Below are positions 40,148 to 53,151 of a stretch of DNA of 64,000 nt, piece by piece. Positions within the stretch are counted from its first letter, which is position 1. Each line of letters starts with the position of its first letter. Made by a program: the position numbers and the translations under genes. Location of the stretch: the NCBI RefSeq assembly GCF_000002995.4, contig NW_025062478.1:2270001-2334000 (forward strand), in the 5' to 3' direction. Source of the stretch: Brugia malayi. Its lineage: Eukaryota > Nematoda > Chromadorea > Rhabditida > Onchocercidae. The notes under the pieces are model-generated. The model saw only the letters and a program-made list of their open reading frames with translations, was not told where the DNA came from and did no database searches.

Positions 40148-42402
40148 ATGTCGTATATCCCTACGGTGAGCGTAACAAGCGCTGCCGCAGCGGCAAATAT
40201 GAGTTCTGCGGCAAATATGGCTGCATACTTCAAAAATGGTGCTTATGCAACTGCGCCGCATATGTCAAGTGCTGCACTTGGTTTTACCGCAACACCAGCG
40301 CACAATTTTTTGCCGGGCGGAATGGGTTATATTGGAAATTCACTAGCAGATTGCCAAACGGCTGGATTAACAGCCTGGAATGCTAGCCAAGCAGCAAGGT
40401 TAATTTTACTTTTATTTCTTTCCTTCTAGAAAATTTATTGTTAATTATACAAAATCTAACTTCAATACTTTTATCCACTTACTTAACTTATTTTTATAAT
40501 TAAATCATTGCCGGTTTCAATTGATATATTACAAGATACCATCACTTCATCCGGAAAACCTACTAAGATTGCAGTTTATCAATACTGTAGCAACTTGTAA
40601 ACAAATTTTCATGGTTACGATAAACAAATACCGTACGGCAGTTGTTGTTGTTGCTGTTGGACATGAATTACCGTACACAATTAATACTAAAATTAGGAAA
40701 ACTAGTTTTATCATAATTATTTCCTTAATAATAAATTAAATCTCTATAATTGATGGAAACGGAAGTATATCATTGAAGATGATATGAATTTAAATTTCAC
40801 ATATTATTTTGAAATATCACTCATATTGAAGTATTTCTCATTAATCTCAATTTATTAATAACGGATATCCTTCTTCATTTATAATTTTCTACCCGAAATT
40901 TGACACTGGAATCAGTCTCATTCCTTGAAATCTCCATTTTCATTAAGGAATTAAAATCAATCTTCTAAAATTCCATTTCTATAAGTCATCGCTTTTCCTG
41001 AAAGTATTCATTCTCATTTAAAGAATGGCAAAAGTGAAAACGAATTAATAATTATGAAAAAGTCTTAATTATCAACCGAAAATTGACAATTAAAGGATTT
41101 CAGTTTTAATCAATCACATTGAGTTTCAACATAATTTCACTGATTTTTTTTGTTGTGATTAAGAACAGATTATTTGGATAAGTCTTGTAATAATAATAAT
41201 AGTAATAATAATAATAATAATACCGGTTGCAATCGGTGATTGAGAATAATTGAGGATTCGCCTACATTGCACTTTACTTCAGTTCAAACTTCAGAAAACA
41301 ACGCCGTGAACGAACAACATTTTCACGAATACAATTGGAAGTTTTGGAGAATTACTTTTCCAAAACTCGTTATCCAGATATATTTATTCGTGAGGAAATT
41401 TCATTGAAAATTCAATTACCAGAATCACGCGTTCAAGTATGCTCAAACTTAATTTTAAAACTTGAATTACTATTTTTTTTTTTCTTTCTACATTTTAGTT
41501 TTATTCAACTGTTAAGTTTTATTTATTATCTGCTTCCTTTGCATATTTTTTCGGATAATTATTATTTTATTTATTAGTATGGATTACTAATTTTATACAT
41601 GACTAATTAATTATAAAGTTTTATACAAATTTCATCAGAGAAACATCAGGTATGGTTTAAAAATCGACGTGCTAAAGCTCGACAACAAAAGAAAGCAACA
41701 AAACATGAAGTTGCATTGCATGTCGTTCCGGCATGCAGCAATGATGGTAGCTCATCTAGTAAAACTAATTCAGCTGATATCCGGAATGCTAGTACTTGCA
41801 GTACTGAGGTTAGATAGTTTGAAATATTGTTAACAATCAAATAATAATTTAAAAAAAGAATTAATTCTTATTTTTGAAAAAAAAAAAAAAAGGTAAAGAA
41901 AAATGAAAAATTTTTAGATAAAAACAGAAAGAAGTGAAACAAGTGTATCAGAACAAAGGACATCACCAATTGAAATTGATTCATCAAAATTAACCGTCTT
42001 ACCACCACCATATTTTGGTACCATATCACCATCAACAGCATATACATCACAAGCAACATTTCCACAAGGATATGGTAAGTTTTTCAAAATTTATTTATTT
42101 ACCTAAAATTTTGTTAAAAATTAAATATTTGGTAGATGTGCTATGTGCAATTAGTCTTTATAATACTTAAAAAAAGAAAAAAAAAAAGATTATTTTAATT
42201 TTTTCGTTTAAAATAAAAACTTTTTTTTTTTGGCTAATTATAATTATTAAAAAAAAAACTCGATTACACGTCAGTGTCAGTAGTTGTAGGCTATGGAGGT
42301 TATCAAGCAACAGTTCCAACACCAATGGAATATTTTCAGTATCCGACAAGTGCTGCAACATATGCTGCAGCTACTGATCCATGGAAATTCATGAATCAAT
42401 GA
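40148..42402 (+). CDS. otx: Otx/Otd-family K50 homeodomain transcription factor
   Basis: Paired-class homeodomain factor of the Otx/orthodenticle family (C. elegans relatives ttx-1, ceh-36 and ceh-37), which specifies anterior sensory neurons and binds TAATCC-type sites. Five exons: 40148-40398, 41295-41436, 41650-41808, 41918-42074 and 42275-42402; 278 residues. It starts MSY, as vertebrate OTX does. Residues 1-83 are Ala/Met/Ser-rich. The homeodomain follows ([33 protein letters not shown]), with Lys at position 50 of WFKNRR and an intron between Gln46 and Val47. The C-terminal half is Ser/Thr/Pro/Tyr-rich and ends DPWKFMNQ, recalling the WKFQVL end of OTX. The last exon has several in-frame acceptors. 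ATTCTAG then CAA precedes the ATG, suggesting trans-splicing. I cannot choose between the three nematode paralogues. Confidence 0.92.
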
Positions 42403-44299
42403 TTATTTATAAATGATATAAATAATTAATTAATTATGATAATTTATCAATTATAATTATTCATTTGTATTTATTTCCATACCTATAATATTAGCAATAT
42501 GCAAAAATCATAAATTAATGATTCTTGCAAAACAAAAAAAAATAATTTTTTTTTCATATGGTACTTTTCTTAACTTTTCATACGGTAATTTGTAATTTGA
42601 TAAGAATGCATATGTGATACGGTATGATATGATAGGTGAGAGTCTTATCAGATGAGATAAAATCTTTTGCAATTAATGATTGGCATTGAAACTATTCGAT
42701 AAGCCTTTGATAGGTCATTGGAATTGTATTGTGATAATTTATCAAATTATTTTATCGTAGGCATGCATTAATAATTCATACAATTATAGTTGAATATAAA
42801 TTAATTAATTAATTAATTAGATTTTCATTAGCATCTGTGATTTGATAGATTGATTGGTAGATAATGCAATTGTTTCATTTTATATTTATTTTACATTTTT
42901 TTTTTTTTTTTTTGCTTTTTTCTGTTTCTTTGTAAATTCTGAAACTATTAACTTCAAAAAAATAATAATATTAATAAAAATAAATTCCTTACTGAAGTAT
43001 AAAATAATTGATTTATTACTTCCTTTTTCTTATCGTATATTTAAGGCTAGCAACTTTTTTATTTTATTTTAATTTTTCAGAAATTTCAAATTTTAAGAAA
43101 TTAAATCTTTACATTCATTTTTAGCTTTTTATGTGTTCCTCGTAAAATCCTGCCATTTTAATTCTTTCAAAAATTATGAAATAATTTTATTTATAAGTAA
43201 AATTTAAGAAAAAAGATCTAATCAATAATGAATGTGGCAATGGATCAGATATATTTAATACTTTGAAATTGCACAATTTTAAAATACTTTTGGAAATTTA
43301 ATAATTTGTTTGTAATAAATGAAAATAAGTCGAGATGAAGTAAATTATTTGCAAAAATATCTTGAAAATGTGTAAACAATCTTTTTTTTTTTGTGAGAAA
43401 AAACAAAAAAAAAACAATCATACATACTTGAAAGTATGAAAAATCTGAAAAAAGATTCATTCATTTAAGCAAAATTAATAAATAACTTTTTCAATTTCTC
43501 AAAAGTAATTTATAAAATTAAACAAATTCACTTATCGTAATTTCAAACTATGTTATAATTATTATTTTTCTTTTTTCATTTGCAATTTTGATAACTTTTC
43601 TCTCATTCATTCGACTTTTCTTTTTTTTTTTTTTTTTTTTTTAATATCATTTAAAATATTTTTTTCTTTTCTTTTTCTTTTTCCATGCAAATATTATCTC
43701 AATTTGAATGCATTATAAATATTAATTAATTAATTTCTCGATTTTGTCACAAATACATTGTCATTTAATTGAACCGTGTGATAAATTTTTACTTGTTATT
43801 GTTATTATAACTTTTTAATAGTATTTGTATTGTATTTTTTTATATATATATATATAAAGTATGAAATTTGCATTTTATTAGTTTTTACAATAACATTCTC
43901 ACTATCAAATGATTCAATAAAAACCTGGAAACTTAACAAAAAATATTATTTCCAAAAAAAGAAAATTTAATAAACATTTAATTTTGAAAATTCACAGCTT
44001 TTAAAATTTTAAAATAAACATTATATAATAAATGATATCATAATCATTCAAGATTAATTTACTATCGTCATCTTTTTTTTTTTTTTTTAAAAAAAAAAGA
44101 AAACATTCATTTTCTTTTATTTAATGAAAAAATTTTTAAAAGACAGAATTTTTTCTTAATTAATTATAAAATTGTTCTTATTTTATTCTACTCTTTTTTT
44201 CTTTCTTTCACAACAAATTAAAAAAAAAATTTCTTTAAAAAATGCAAAATATTCAAATTTTTTTCTTTTGAAAAATTTTCCGTTTGTAATAAATTGAAA
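42403..44299. other. Intergenic between Otx and the membrane-anchored gene
   Basis: AT-rich with TTAA tandem runs (42800-42825), long T tracts and a TA run (43838-43856). Nothing coding recognised. Confidence 0.45.
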
Positions 44300-46615
44300 A
44301 TGAAAATGATAAATGCTTGTATTGTTTTCATTTATACATTTGTAATTGGACGGTTGCAAAAGAATTTAATGGCATTTGTAACATTTGTCATTGCTATGGC
44401 AGCAATTGGCGCTTTTTATCTTTACTCAACCAAAGTATCTTTCTGAATTAATTAATTAATTAGTTAATTGCTTACATATCTATTTCATTTTTTATTATAT
44501 TAATTTTCTTTTTTAAAATTTTATTTCTTTTATGATTTTACCTTTTGACTCTATTTCTTCGTTAATTGTTTACATATTTATTTCATCTTTTATCATATTA
44601 TTTTTTTTTTTTTGATTTTTATTTTTTTATTTTAAAAAATTTCGATTTTGTTTACAGCCAGCATGCAGACAAGCTGTCAACAATTGGTCTATTTTAGCAT
44701 GTGATGCATTGCAAGGAAAAGTTACACCATCTTCTCGGCAAATTGTAAAACGAAAGGTTTACTTTTTTAATTAATAATACTATAATTTAATTAAAAAATT
44801 TATTTAATTCTTTGAAAGATTGAAATTTGTTTTAATTTTATCTTATATAGCAATTTAATTGCATTAAAATTTAATCTAATCATTTAAAATATTTGAATTT
44901 ATTTAAAATGATTTTAAATAAATTAGAAATTCAATAACATTTTATAATTAACAATGATGAATAATTTAATTTTAATTAATTTGTAATGAATAATTTGGTC
45001 GCATTAATTATTTTAATAAATAACTTTTTAATTTAAATTAATAAAATGTAAAATGTCAAAAATTTTGTTTTAAAAATAATTTAATATTAGAAATGAATAA
45101 TTAATATCAGTGTAAATTGTAGGTGCAAGTGGTCAGTACTACTGCGCCAATTGCTCCAACATCTTTACCACGATATCAACCAGAACAAAAAATTAGTTTC
45201 AAATTATATATCTTTTTTTAATTTTTATTTAATAAACAAAAAAGGTTTTTTTTTTGAAATTAAAATCACACAAACATTATCGATTGCTTTGTCAGATTCA
45301 ATAGTTAGATGATTGCATGACAAAATGTTATTCTCGAGATATTCTCAAAATATAGTTAAATTTTTGGATTCTTTTTCTTCGAACAAAAGTTTTTTGAAAA
45401 TTTTTGAAATTGAAAATTTTAATTTAAATTAATAGATTAATTTTTAAGTTATTTTTTGAAAAAAAAAAAAAACTTATTCTAGAAGAAATTCGAGCAAAGC
45501 AATAATTTGAAGGATGGAAAAAATTTTGCAAAATATTTGCTGAAGATTAATTGTAATTATAAGTTAAAAAACTAATGAAAATATCATTTTCAGGTTGCTA
45601 TTGATAGTATGATGCAACCTTTTCTTCGTCCAACTTCAGTTAGTTTTTAAACTGTAAAAAAAAAAAGAAACAAAATCCTAGGAAAATGCTTACTTTTTCT
45701 TGTTTGATTTGTTATTTTAATTTAAATTTACTTACAAAATTAAATAATAAAACTAATTTTTAGATTAATTTTTAAACATCTAAATTTGTAAAATAAAGAA
45801 AAAAAAAAAGATAATATGAATGTATTTAGGAAGTGCCAGCTGAAGCACTGCCATCCGGATCTGTTGGAAGTTCTGGTTCTACCGGAAGTCAATTAACAGG
45901 AACATCGGATGATGATAAAGCAGCAATACCGGAAGGTGAGACACGTACTGGTGCAACTGTTATTCGTTCATCGACATTAAATCAGGAAGAAGGAAGAACA
46001 ACACCTGTATCACGTACTGCAACCGTCCCAACTGAGAGTACACCGGAAAAAGGACTTGTCACGTAAGTTATACCACGTGTTTTCTCTCTCTCTCTCTTTT
46101 TTTTTAACCATTTTAATTTAATTTCAAATAAATCAATCAATAATTCACTTTTAAGTCAATCGATTCATTTAATTAAACCATTGTAGAGGTGAAAAGAAGA
46201 AGAAAAAAAAGAAATCAAAGAGTAAAAAGAGCAAAAAGAAGAAAACTTCTAAAGGAAGCAAGAAAGAAGGTAATAGCAATTATTTGATATTAATTTTATT
46301 AAAAAATTTTTTTAAAGTGCTATAATTTTTCAAAAAAAAAAAACATAAAAAGAACAAAAAGCTAAATTTATGAAAAAATAAAGGAGAAAATATGAGATAA
46401 TAAAGACAAAGAAAAAATACGATATTTTCTCTCCTAAGATTATCATTAATTTTAAGCAAAATGATGGATTCAATTTTAAAATATATTTGAATCAAATACT
46501 ACAAATTTCTTTTTTCCATTCTTATCAACAAAAAAAAAAATATTTTTACTTATACTTTGATATTTTTAAATTTTTAGTCAAGAAAACGGAAGAAATACTA
46601 CCAGAAGATCCATAA
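44300..46615 (+). CDS. Short membrane-anchored protein with Lys-rich tail, unknown function
   Basis: I do not recognise this gene. Exons 44300-44434, 44658-44756, an optional 9-base exon 45123-45131, 45594-45638, 45830-46062, 46187-46269 and 46578-46615 (TAA) join in phase to about 213 residues. The first 45 residues are mostly hydrophobic (INACIVFIYTFVIG, then LMAFVTFVIAMAAIGAFYLY), so one or two N-terminal membrane segments or a signal anchor. ATG 44369 is an in-frame alternative start. Then a Cys-containing stretch (PACRQAVNNWSILACDALQG), a long Ser/Thr/Gly/Glu-rich linker, a Lys-rich block (GEKKKKKKKSKSKKSKKKKT) and the end EILPEDP. Exon 45123 can also run on to an in-frame TAA at 45219, giving a short isoform ending in Phe-rich sequence. 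Convergent with the gene at 47271. Confidence 0.6.
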
Positions 46616-47270
46616 TAAAATAAGCTGCGCTGTACTCTTTACATGGATTTTTTAATTTTTATTTTTTCAAAACGACAACATATGACACAAATGAAATCAA
46701 TCATTCATTCACATGCAAATTATACTAAACTTAAAAATTATTTATAATTTACTGGAAATGCTAAAATATAATAATTGATATAAATATTTGTATCAAAATG
46801 AATTACTGTGCATTGATTCATATATGAATAATTAATAATCATTTTGAAATTGAAAAAAAAAAAAAGTAGAAAATGTTTAACAAATAAACTATGCAAATTT
46901 CTCTGTCATATTTGAATTATAACATTAATAATTATACTTCTTAATAAAATTTGCAAATATTTTTTATAATAACAAAATTTTTAAATTAATAATTTTTTTT
47001 TATTCTTTTTTTTTTTCCTTCTGCAGAATAACATTTTATTTTTTATTTAGGATTTGATTGTGGATAGATATAAATAAAAAAAAAAAAGGCTAAAATATTA
47101 TAGAAATTTATATTTATTTTATTTTGCTACTTTGATTAACATTTTCCATTTTCAATCTTAAAAGAAAATAATTAATTGTAAGTGAAATGTCAAAATTTAT
47201 TTTTATTTCGAAAATAATATCATATAAAATAGATATGAGACAATTAGAAAAATATTAAAAATAAATAATT
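46616..47270. other. Convergent intergenic region
   Basis: About 650 bases between two stops. AATAAA overlaps the upstream gene's stop (46614-46619) and recurs near 46880. T- and A-runs only; no gene. Confidence 0.5.
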
Positions 47271-50200
47271 TCAAAGTTGATATGTATGAGATGGATTTTG
47301 TTGAAATAGTAGTGTAGAAATACGATCAGAATTATCAAATAAAATATTTTTGATATTCATTTTAATTAAACGTTTTAATATTTGTGATAATTCATTTATT
47401 GTTATTTCACTTCGTCCCTCATAAGAGCAATATTTTATCATATCAGTCATACAGATTGAATGATTTTCCACAAATAATTGAAGAGCCTTTAAAAGAAAAA
47501 AGAAACAAAGAAATATCATTTGAATAATTAGTAATCAATAAATTTTTTCAATTATTACTTCAAATATATCTCTTTTCAAACTTTTTAATTAGCACAATTC
47601 TTTATAATTAAATTCTAAGATCACTACATGAATATTCATTTTATTGAAATGAGTCACTTATTATTATTATTATTATTATTACTATTATTATTATTTAATA
47701 TTATTATTATTATTATTTTACATATTTGCAGCAAACATATTATTAAATTATTTAATTTGGTAGAAATATTTTAATTTATTTTTTTAATAAGTTGTATTTT
47801 AGTAAATTCTCTCAAACAGTTAATATTTCAATTTAATATTGAAATAATCAGTTTTGATATCGTTTTTCTTTCAAAAAAAAAAAAAAAAAGAAAGAAAAAA
47901 ACAACCATTATTTATTTTATAAAATAAGTTATAAAAGTAAAATATATATATATATATATAAATTGGAAATGGAAAAAATACAAAAAAAAATATAAATTAT
48001 AAATTGAATATAAAAAAAATATCAAAAATGAAAAACCTTTGTAGCTAAATCAATTGAAATACTTCGACTACCAATAGCAATACGTAATTTTTTGCATGCA
48101 TTTATTGGATTTTTGTAAATTGTTTGCATATTATCAGTTATCCATTCAAATGCATCCTTCAAATTTTATTGAAATAAAAATTCAAAAAAAAAAAAAAAAA
48201 AATTTTAATTTAAATTTGTTTAAATGTAATTTTTGATACAATATTAAAATCAAGCATTTAAATAATGAAAGTAGAAGAAATTGATAATAACCGATTCACA
48301 TAATGTAAACATTTTTGATTTTGCAAAATAATTCTTAATTCTATCTAAGCGTTCACGTGTAAGCGTTATGCATTGTATTCTTGAAAAAATTTCTTCCATA
48401 ATTTCATTAATTTCATTCACTGTTGTTTTGCTGAAAAAGAAAGAAAAAATAGACAAACATACATGTAACATTTATTTTACAATATTAAATAATTAATTAA
48501 TTAATTAATTAATTAATTAAATATGAAATGGATAAGTGAAAAGAAAAAATCATTTTCCTATTGTATAAAATTTCATTTCTTTAATATTATCTTTACAGAC
48601 ACATAAATCTTATGATAAGCTTTTTGATAATCAATTTTTTTTTCTCGTTTTTAAAAAAGAAAAATCAAAGATTAAAGATTAATAAAAAAGTTTGAATTTT
48701 TAGACATCTCCATATACTTATACTTATGTTATGTTATATTTTGCATATTCAATCTATATAACACTAAAAATTGCTACATAAATGCTTCAAAATATCTGTA
48801 AAATATATATTTTAGAAAAATTTAGAAGATATATTTTAGAAATTTAATATATATATATATATGTCAGTTTAAAATTGAAAATGAAAAAAAGACCCAGAAA
48901 TAACTGTAGAAATTATTGAAGGACTAATTTCTGGTGTAGCAGCAGACAGATTTCCCTGAAATGCTATTTTATAACTAATAATGATACTGATTTTATAATT
49001 AATAGTGATAATGAATGATTGCAACAATATTAGCAGTAATAATAATAATGATAAATAACAATAAATAAAAGCAACAATAACAATAATAATAACAGCAATA
49101 ATAATAATTAATAATAATAATGATAATAATAGAACAATGATGTAAATAATAATAATAATAACAATTAATAATAAAGTAGAATTAAAATATTTGGTTCAAT
49201 ATTTCCCATTTTTATTAAATGTAACTAAAGAAAACCTTGATATCTGTAGTATCAGCATCTGAAACTTCACACGACACTTCATTATCTTGAGATATACCTG
49301 CAAGAGAATTCAATTTTTCTCAACCTTCAATAATTGATACACTTAATTGTTTAGGAAAAATCATAACTACTATTTGTTTTTGATAATATTTGTATAAATT
49401 AACTGATAAATGATAAAATTTGTATAAATTAACTGATAAAGAATGAATGATAAAATTCTTTTAATCCTTTTACAATTTCAACTTGTTATTTATCTAATTT
49501 TAAATTCAAACAAATAGGCAATGGATGATATTTTTTTAAACTAATAAATTGAAATATAAAATTTATTTATTATTACCAAAAATATTCATTGCTATGACTC
49601 GAATATATCGTTTTTTTTTTCTTGTATTTTTATTACATTTGATAATTAACAATATTAATTGCTTATATTACTGATTAATTATTTTTGACAAAAAATTTTG
49701 AACTAATTTGTAATTTTGTATTAGATATGGTTAGTTAACAAGGAATTTTCTAATTCAGATTAAAAGCTAATTGATTAGAATTGAATAAATTAAATTAATG
49801 AATGCTTAATGTAAAAGATGAATTTTATTCAGGAAATTAATAGCACTTTAAAGGTCACTCTTCAGGTCAATGTAAGCTACTATTAGATTATTTAATTCTA
49901 ATAAACAATTAGTGCTAATTAAATGCCAATTTTAAATAAACTTTATTACTAACTTAAAATGCATGCATTTATCTGATAAACAAAATTTGCTAACAAAAAA
50001 TTTTTTAAAATTAAACATATTTGACATTGTATTTGTTTAACTTTTAATTATCTCATTCAAAATTTGATCTGTCTATTAATGTTTAATATATTATTTAAAT
50101 ATTGGATACAAGTACAAATATTTGATTCAAAAAAAAAAAGGAAAAAAAAAATGGAAAAGAAAAAGTATATTTGAAATTATCGATGATTAGATTGAAGTTG

Positions 50201-52532
50201 AAGGTAAACCTTTTGATAGCTGATCACTTTTTAGTAGATCTGTACCATTTTGAACATTGCTTTTTTGTTGATGCTAGAAATTAATCAGTTCAAACAGATA
50301 ATTATAAATTTACAACAGTTAAAAAAGAAAAAAAAAATTTTATTTTTCTGCATCATGTTATTAGCTAAATAGTAATTTGTCGTGTTACTATTTATGTTTG
50401 CAATATATACATTACTTTGTGCATGCATGCAATATATGCACTACTTTATGCATGTTTGTTGTGCATTACTTTGTGTATGCATGCAATATATGCACTACTT
50501 TATGCATGTTTGTTGTGCATTACTTTGTGTATGCATGCAATATATGCACTACTTTATGCATGTTTGTTGTGCACTACTTTATGCATGTTTGTTGTGCATT
50601 ACTTTGTGTATGCATGCAATATATGCACTACTTTATGCATGTTTGTTGTGCATTACTTTGTGTATGCATGCAATATATGCACTACTTTATGCATGTTTGT
50701 TGTGCACTACTTTATGCATGTTTGTTGTGCATTACTTTGTGCATGCTTGCTTATACTTATACTTCAGAGTATTTAAAATAATAAAAATTTTTGATTTGCT
50801 TTTGCAAAATTGCATTTTAATTAGTTTTATTCTTCCTAAAATACTAACAATCATTTAGCACTTAGCATTTACAACTTTGCTAGGCATACATTGCATGAAA
50901 TAATGATAATCCTAGAATTATATAAATTTTATTTTTGTAAATGCAATTATTAACCTTTGTTATACCATTTTTTCTGAAAAAAAAAAAAAGAAAAAAAAAG
51001 TCAATCATTTAGAAAAAGTATTACTAACCTTTGCTACACGTCGCTCAATTACCATTTCTGCAAAAAAAAAAAAAAAAAAAAATTAATCATTTGGAAAAAG
51101 CACTAATTGTTTCGTGGAAATTTTAAAAAACTTTTATAATTTAATAAATTATTCCGAAACATTAAATATTTTATGAATGATAATTGGCAGAATTAATCCA
51201 ATGAATTTAGTATAATAAATCAATTTAGTATAATAATAAATCAAATTAAAGGGTATTATCTAATTGGTTAGCATTAAAATCAGTGTAACATAATTTTCCG
51301 GATGCATACCGGATAGATAATCATCGTAAATTAAAGTCTTAGATTAACAGAGATTGCATATTTACTTGGTGTTTTACGCAAAATTGACGCTGATTTATCA
51401 TCTTTTTCAACTTTTGAACATTGCAACTAAAATGAGAAACAATTATTTTCTTAAAAAAAATTCAAAAGTTTTTGATATACGAAGTTAAAATGTCAAATAA
51501 ATTTTAAAATTTTCGAATAGTTAATTTCAAATTATCATTAATATTTTAAATTCCATAGCAATTCAACTGTTTCCTACTTATTTCATCAATGTTATTGTGT
51601 TCACATAGACAAGTTCATTTGAAATAATAACAATCAAATTGATTTCATTTTCAATCCTATCAAATTAATTTACATAAGAAATATACGGAGGAACAGAGCA
51701 GAATAAAAGCACAAACGGATGAATTGCTATAAAATAAAAATAGTAAAAGAATTAAGCCAATCAGATCGTTTTGAAATGATTTTAAAAGTTTAATTTATAA
51801 ATGCAAAGATTAAATTAACAACTCAAATAGAGTGAAGAACAATTAATTTACTTAAAATAACCTATGTATAGTAAATCTTCATGTAAAAATGAATAATTAC
51901 CCATGTAGTACACTGTCTAAACTATCATAATAATTAATTTCAAAATGCAAAAAAAAAAAAATTAACTTTCATATGCAAAAATATGACTTACTGCCTGTTC
52001 CATCTTCTCAGTTCGTGAATTTTGTGATCGTTGTGTAGTAGCATCTGAAGCTAACAAATTCGAAAACATTAAAACTAAAAATTTCGTAAACATTAAGTAA
52101 TATTAAGTTAAGAGAAACCGATTTTTAAAAATATCCGAAATATTAAAAAAGTATATCTAACACGTCAACACGTAAAAAGTATATATCCTCACGTAACAGC
52201 ATTATCGAATTTTGGTATTAAAAAAGTGTATCTAACACGTCAACCTCACGTAATAGCATTATCGAATTTTGGTATTAAAAAAGTGTATCTAACATGTCAA
52301 CCTCACGTAATAGCATTATCGAATTTTGGTATTAAAAAAGTGTATCTAACACGTCAACCTCACGTAATAGAATTATCGAATTTTAGTTATAATATCTACT
52401 TCGACATTCATTTCTGAGAATTAAAAGATTTCACATTCTCTATATAATAAGCAAAGGAATGAAATCACCGTTCGAAATTGCATTCAGCGAATCATTTTTG
52501 CTTTTTATCGATTTATTGGCTCTTTTATTCAT
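47271..52532 (-). CDS. Micro-exon gene, 291-residue protein of unknown function
   Basis: Not recognised. Ten exons on the minus strand: 52532-52469, 52050-51992, 51426-51366, 51057-51029, 50273-50210, 49297-49236, 48955-48894, 48430-48292, 48156-48037 and 47486-47271 (TGA). Seven of the first seven are only 29-64 bases; all phases agree. Residues 1-135 are Ser/Lys/Asp-rich, probably disordered (MNKRANKSIKSKNDS; SQNSRTEKMEQ). Residues 135-291 look folded and helical (TTVNEINEIMEEIFSRIQ; LTRERLDRIKNYFAK; ITINELSQILKRLIKM). The last exon could be a small helical or winged-helix-like module, but this is weak. No signal peptide or membrane segment. Start chosen because TTTCAG ends at 52544, eleven bases before the ATG, a likely spliced-leader acceptor. 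It follows the RNase H-like gene on the same strand at about 0.6 kb. Confidence 0.65.
50398..50748 (-). repeat. 54-bp minisatellite in an intron of the micro-exon gene
   Basis: Units of 54 bp containing GCATGCAATATATGCACTAC and TTTATGCATGTTTGTTGTGC; two units carry an extra partial segment of about 30 bp. Three overlapping stop-free frames (Cys/Leu/Met/Tyr-rich, 18-residue period) cross it on the plus strand, but it lies in the intron between 50273 and 51029, opposite to the gene. Confidence 0.9.
50955..50973 (-). pseudogene. Decayed duplicate of the 29-base micro-exon
   Basis: About 75-80 bp around exon 51029-51057 is duplicated in tandem just downstream. The copy keeps the acceptor (TTTTCAG), the donor (AAAG|GTTA) and ATGGTA, but has lost 10 bases, leaving 19, which would shift frame. 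Matching flanks (AATCATTTNGAAAAAG) support duplication. It is probably skipped. Confidence 0.55.
52152..52388. repeat. 57-bp tandem repeat, about four units
   Basis: Unit includes TATCTAACACGTCAACCTCA followed by CGTAATAGCATTATCGAATT and TTGGTATTAAAAAA. The first unit has an insertion of about 18 bp. It lies in the first intron of the micro-exon gene. The 57-base period gives a spurious 19-residue-period frame on the plus strand. Confidence 0.9.
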
Positions 52533-53151
52533 CGTTTTTGATTCTGAAATATCTTTCAGTCTCAAAATTTAATGATAAAAATTTACGACGAATCTCCACT
52601 TACACATATTTGTTGAGGAAATTTAATAAGACTGAATTAGTGCTAAATCGAAGTTCTATAACATTCCAAAATCTCAGTAACTTTTGAAAAAAGTTAAATT
52701 CAACTTTGAAATCAGATTATAAGCAGCTTTTTCCTTCCTTCTATTTGTTTATAACAACCGAACGACCTGTTTAGTGTTTCACAACAAATGTAATGTTTTG
52801 AATGATAATAGCAATGCTCATTTATATATTTTCTTATAAATTTGAAAAAATTCATTTGAATTTTAGGACTCAAAGGAGTTAAGCATTGCTAGCAAAATTA
52901 AAATAATACATGAAACTATAAAATTGTGTTCACTGCTGTTTGCATGTTCCAGTAATTAAGAAAAGTTGTGAATACGTTTTGCTATACTTTATTTAAGCAT
53001 TAAATTTGATAAATCAATGCAAAAACAACTTCAATTATAATTCTTAAATTGACTTATTTGCTAAATTCAACAATATACAAAAATAATAATAATAACCGAA
53101 CAATAATCAAATAAAATGATTGCACAGCAATTAGTTACAAACAAACAACTG
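52533..53151 (-). promoter_or_regulatory. Spacer between two same-strand genes, with trans-splice acceptor
   Basis: 619 bases between the stop of the RNase H-like gene and the start of the micro-exon gene. An acceptor (GATATTTCAG, minus strand, ending at 52544) precedes the second ATG by 11 bases. No separate gene recognised. It could be an operon spacer or hold an independent promoter. Confidence 0.4.

Noticed and set aside
50377..50858. Three overlapping Cys/Leu-rich frames of 119-158 residues
   Set aside because: Product of the 54-bp minisatellite in an intron of a minus-strand gene; open in all three frames at once.
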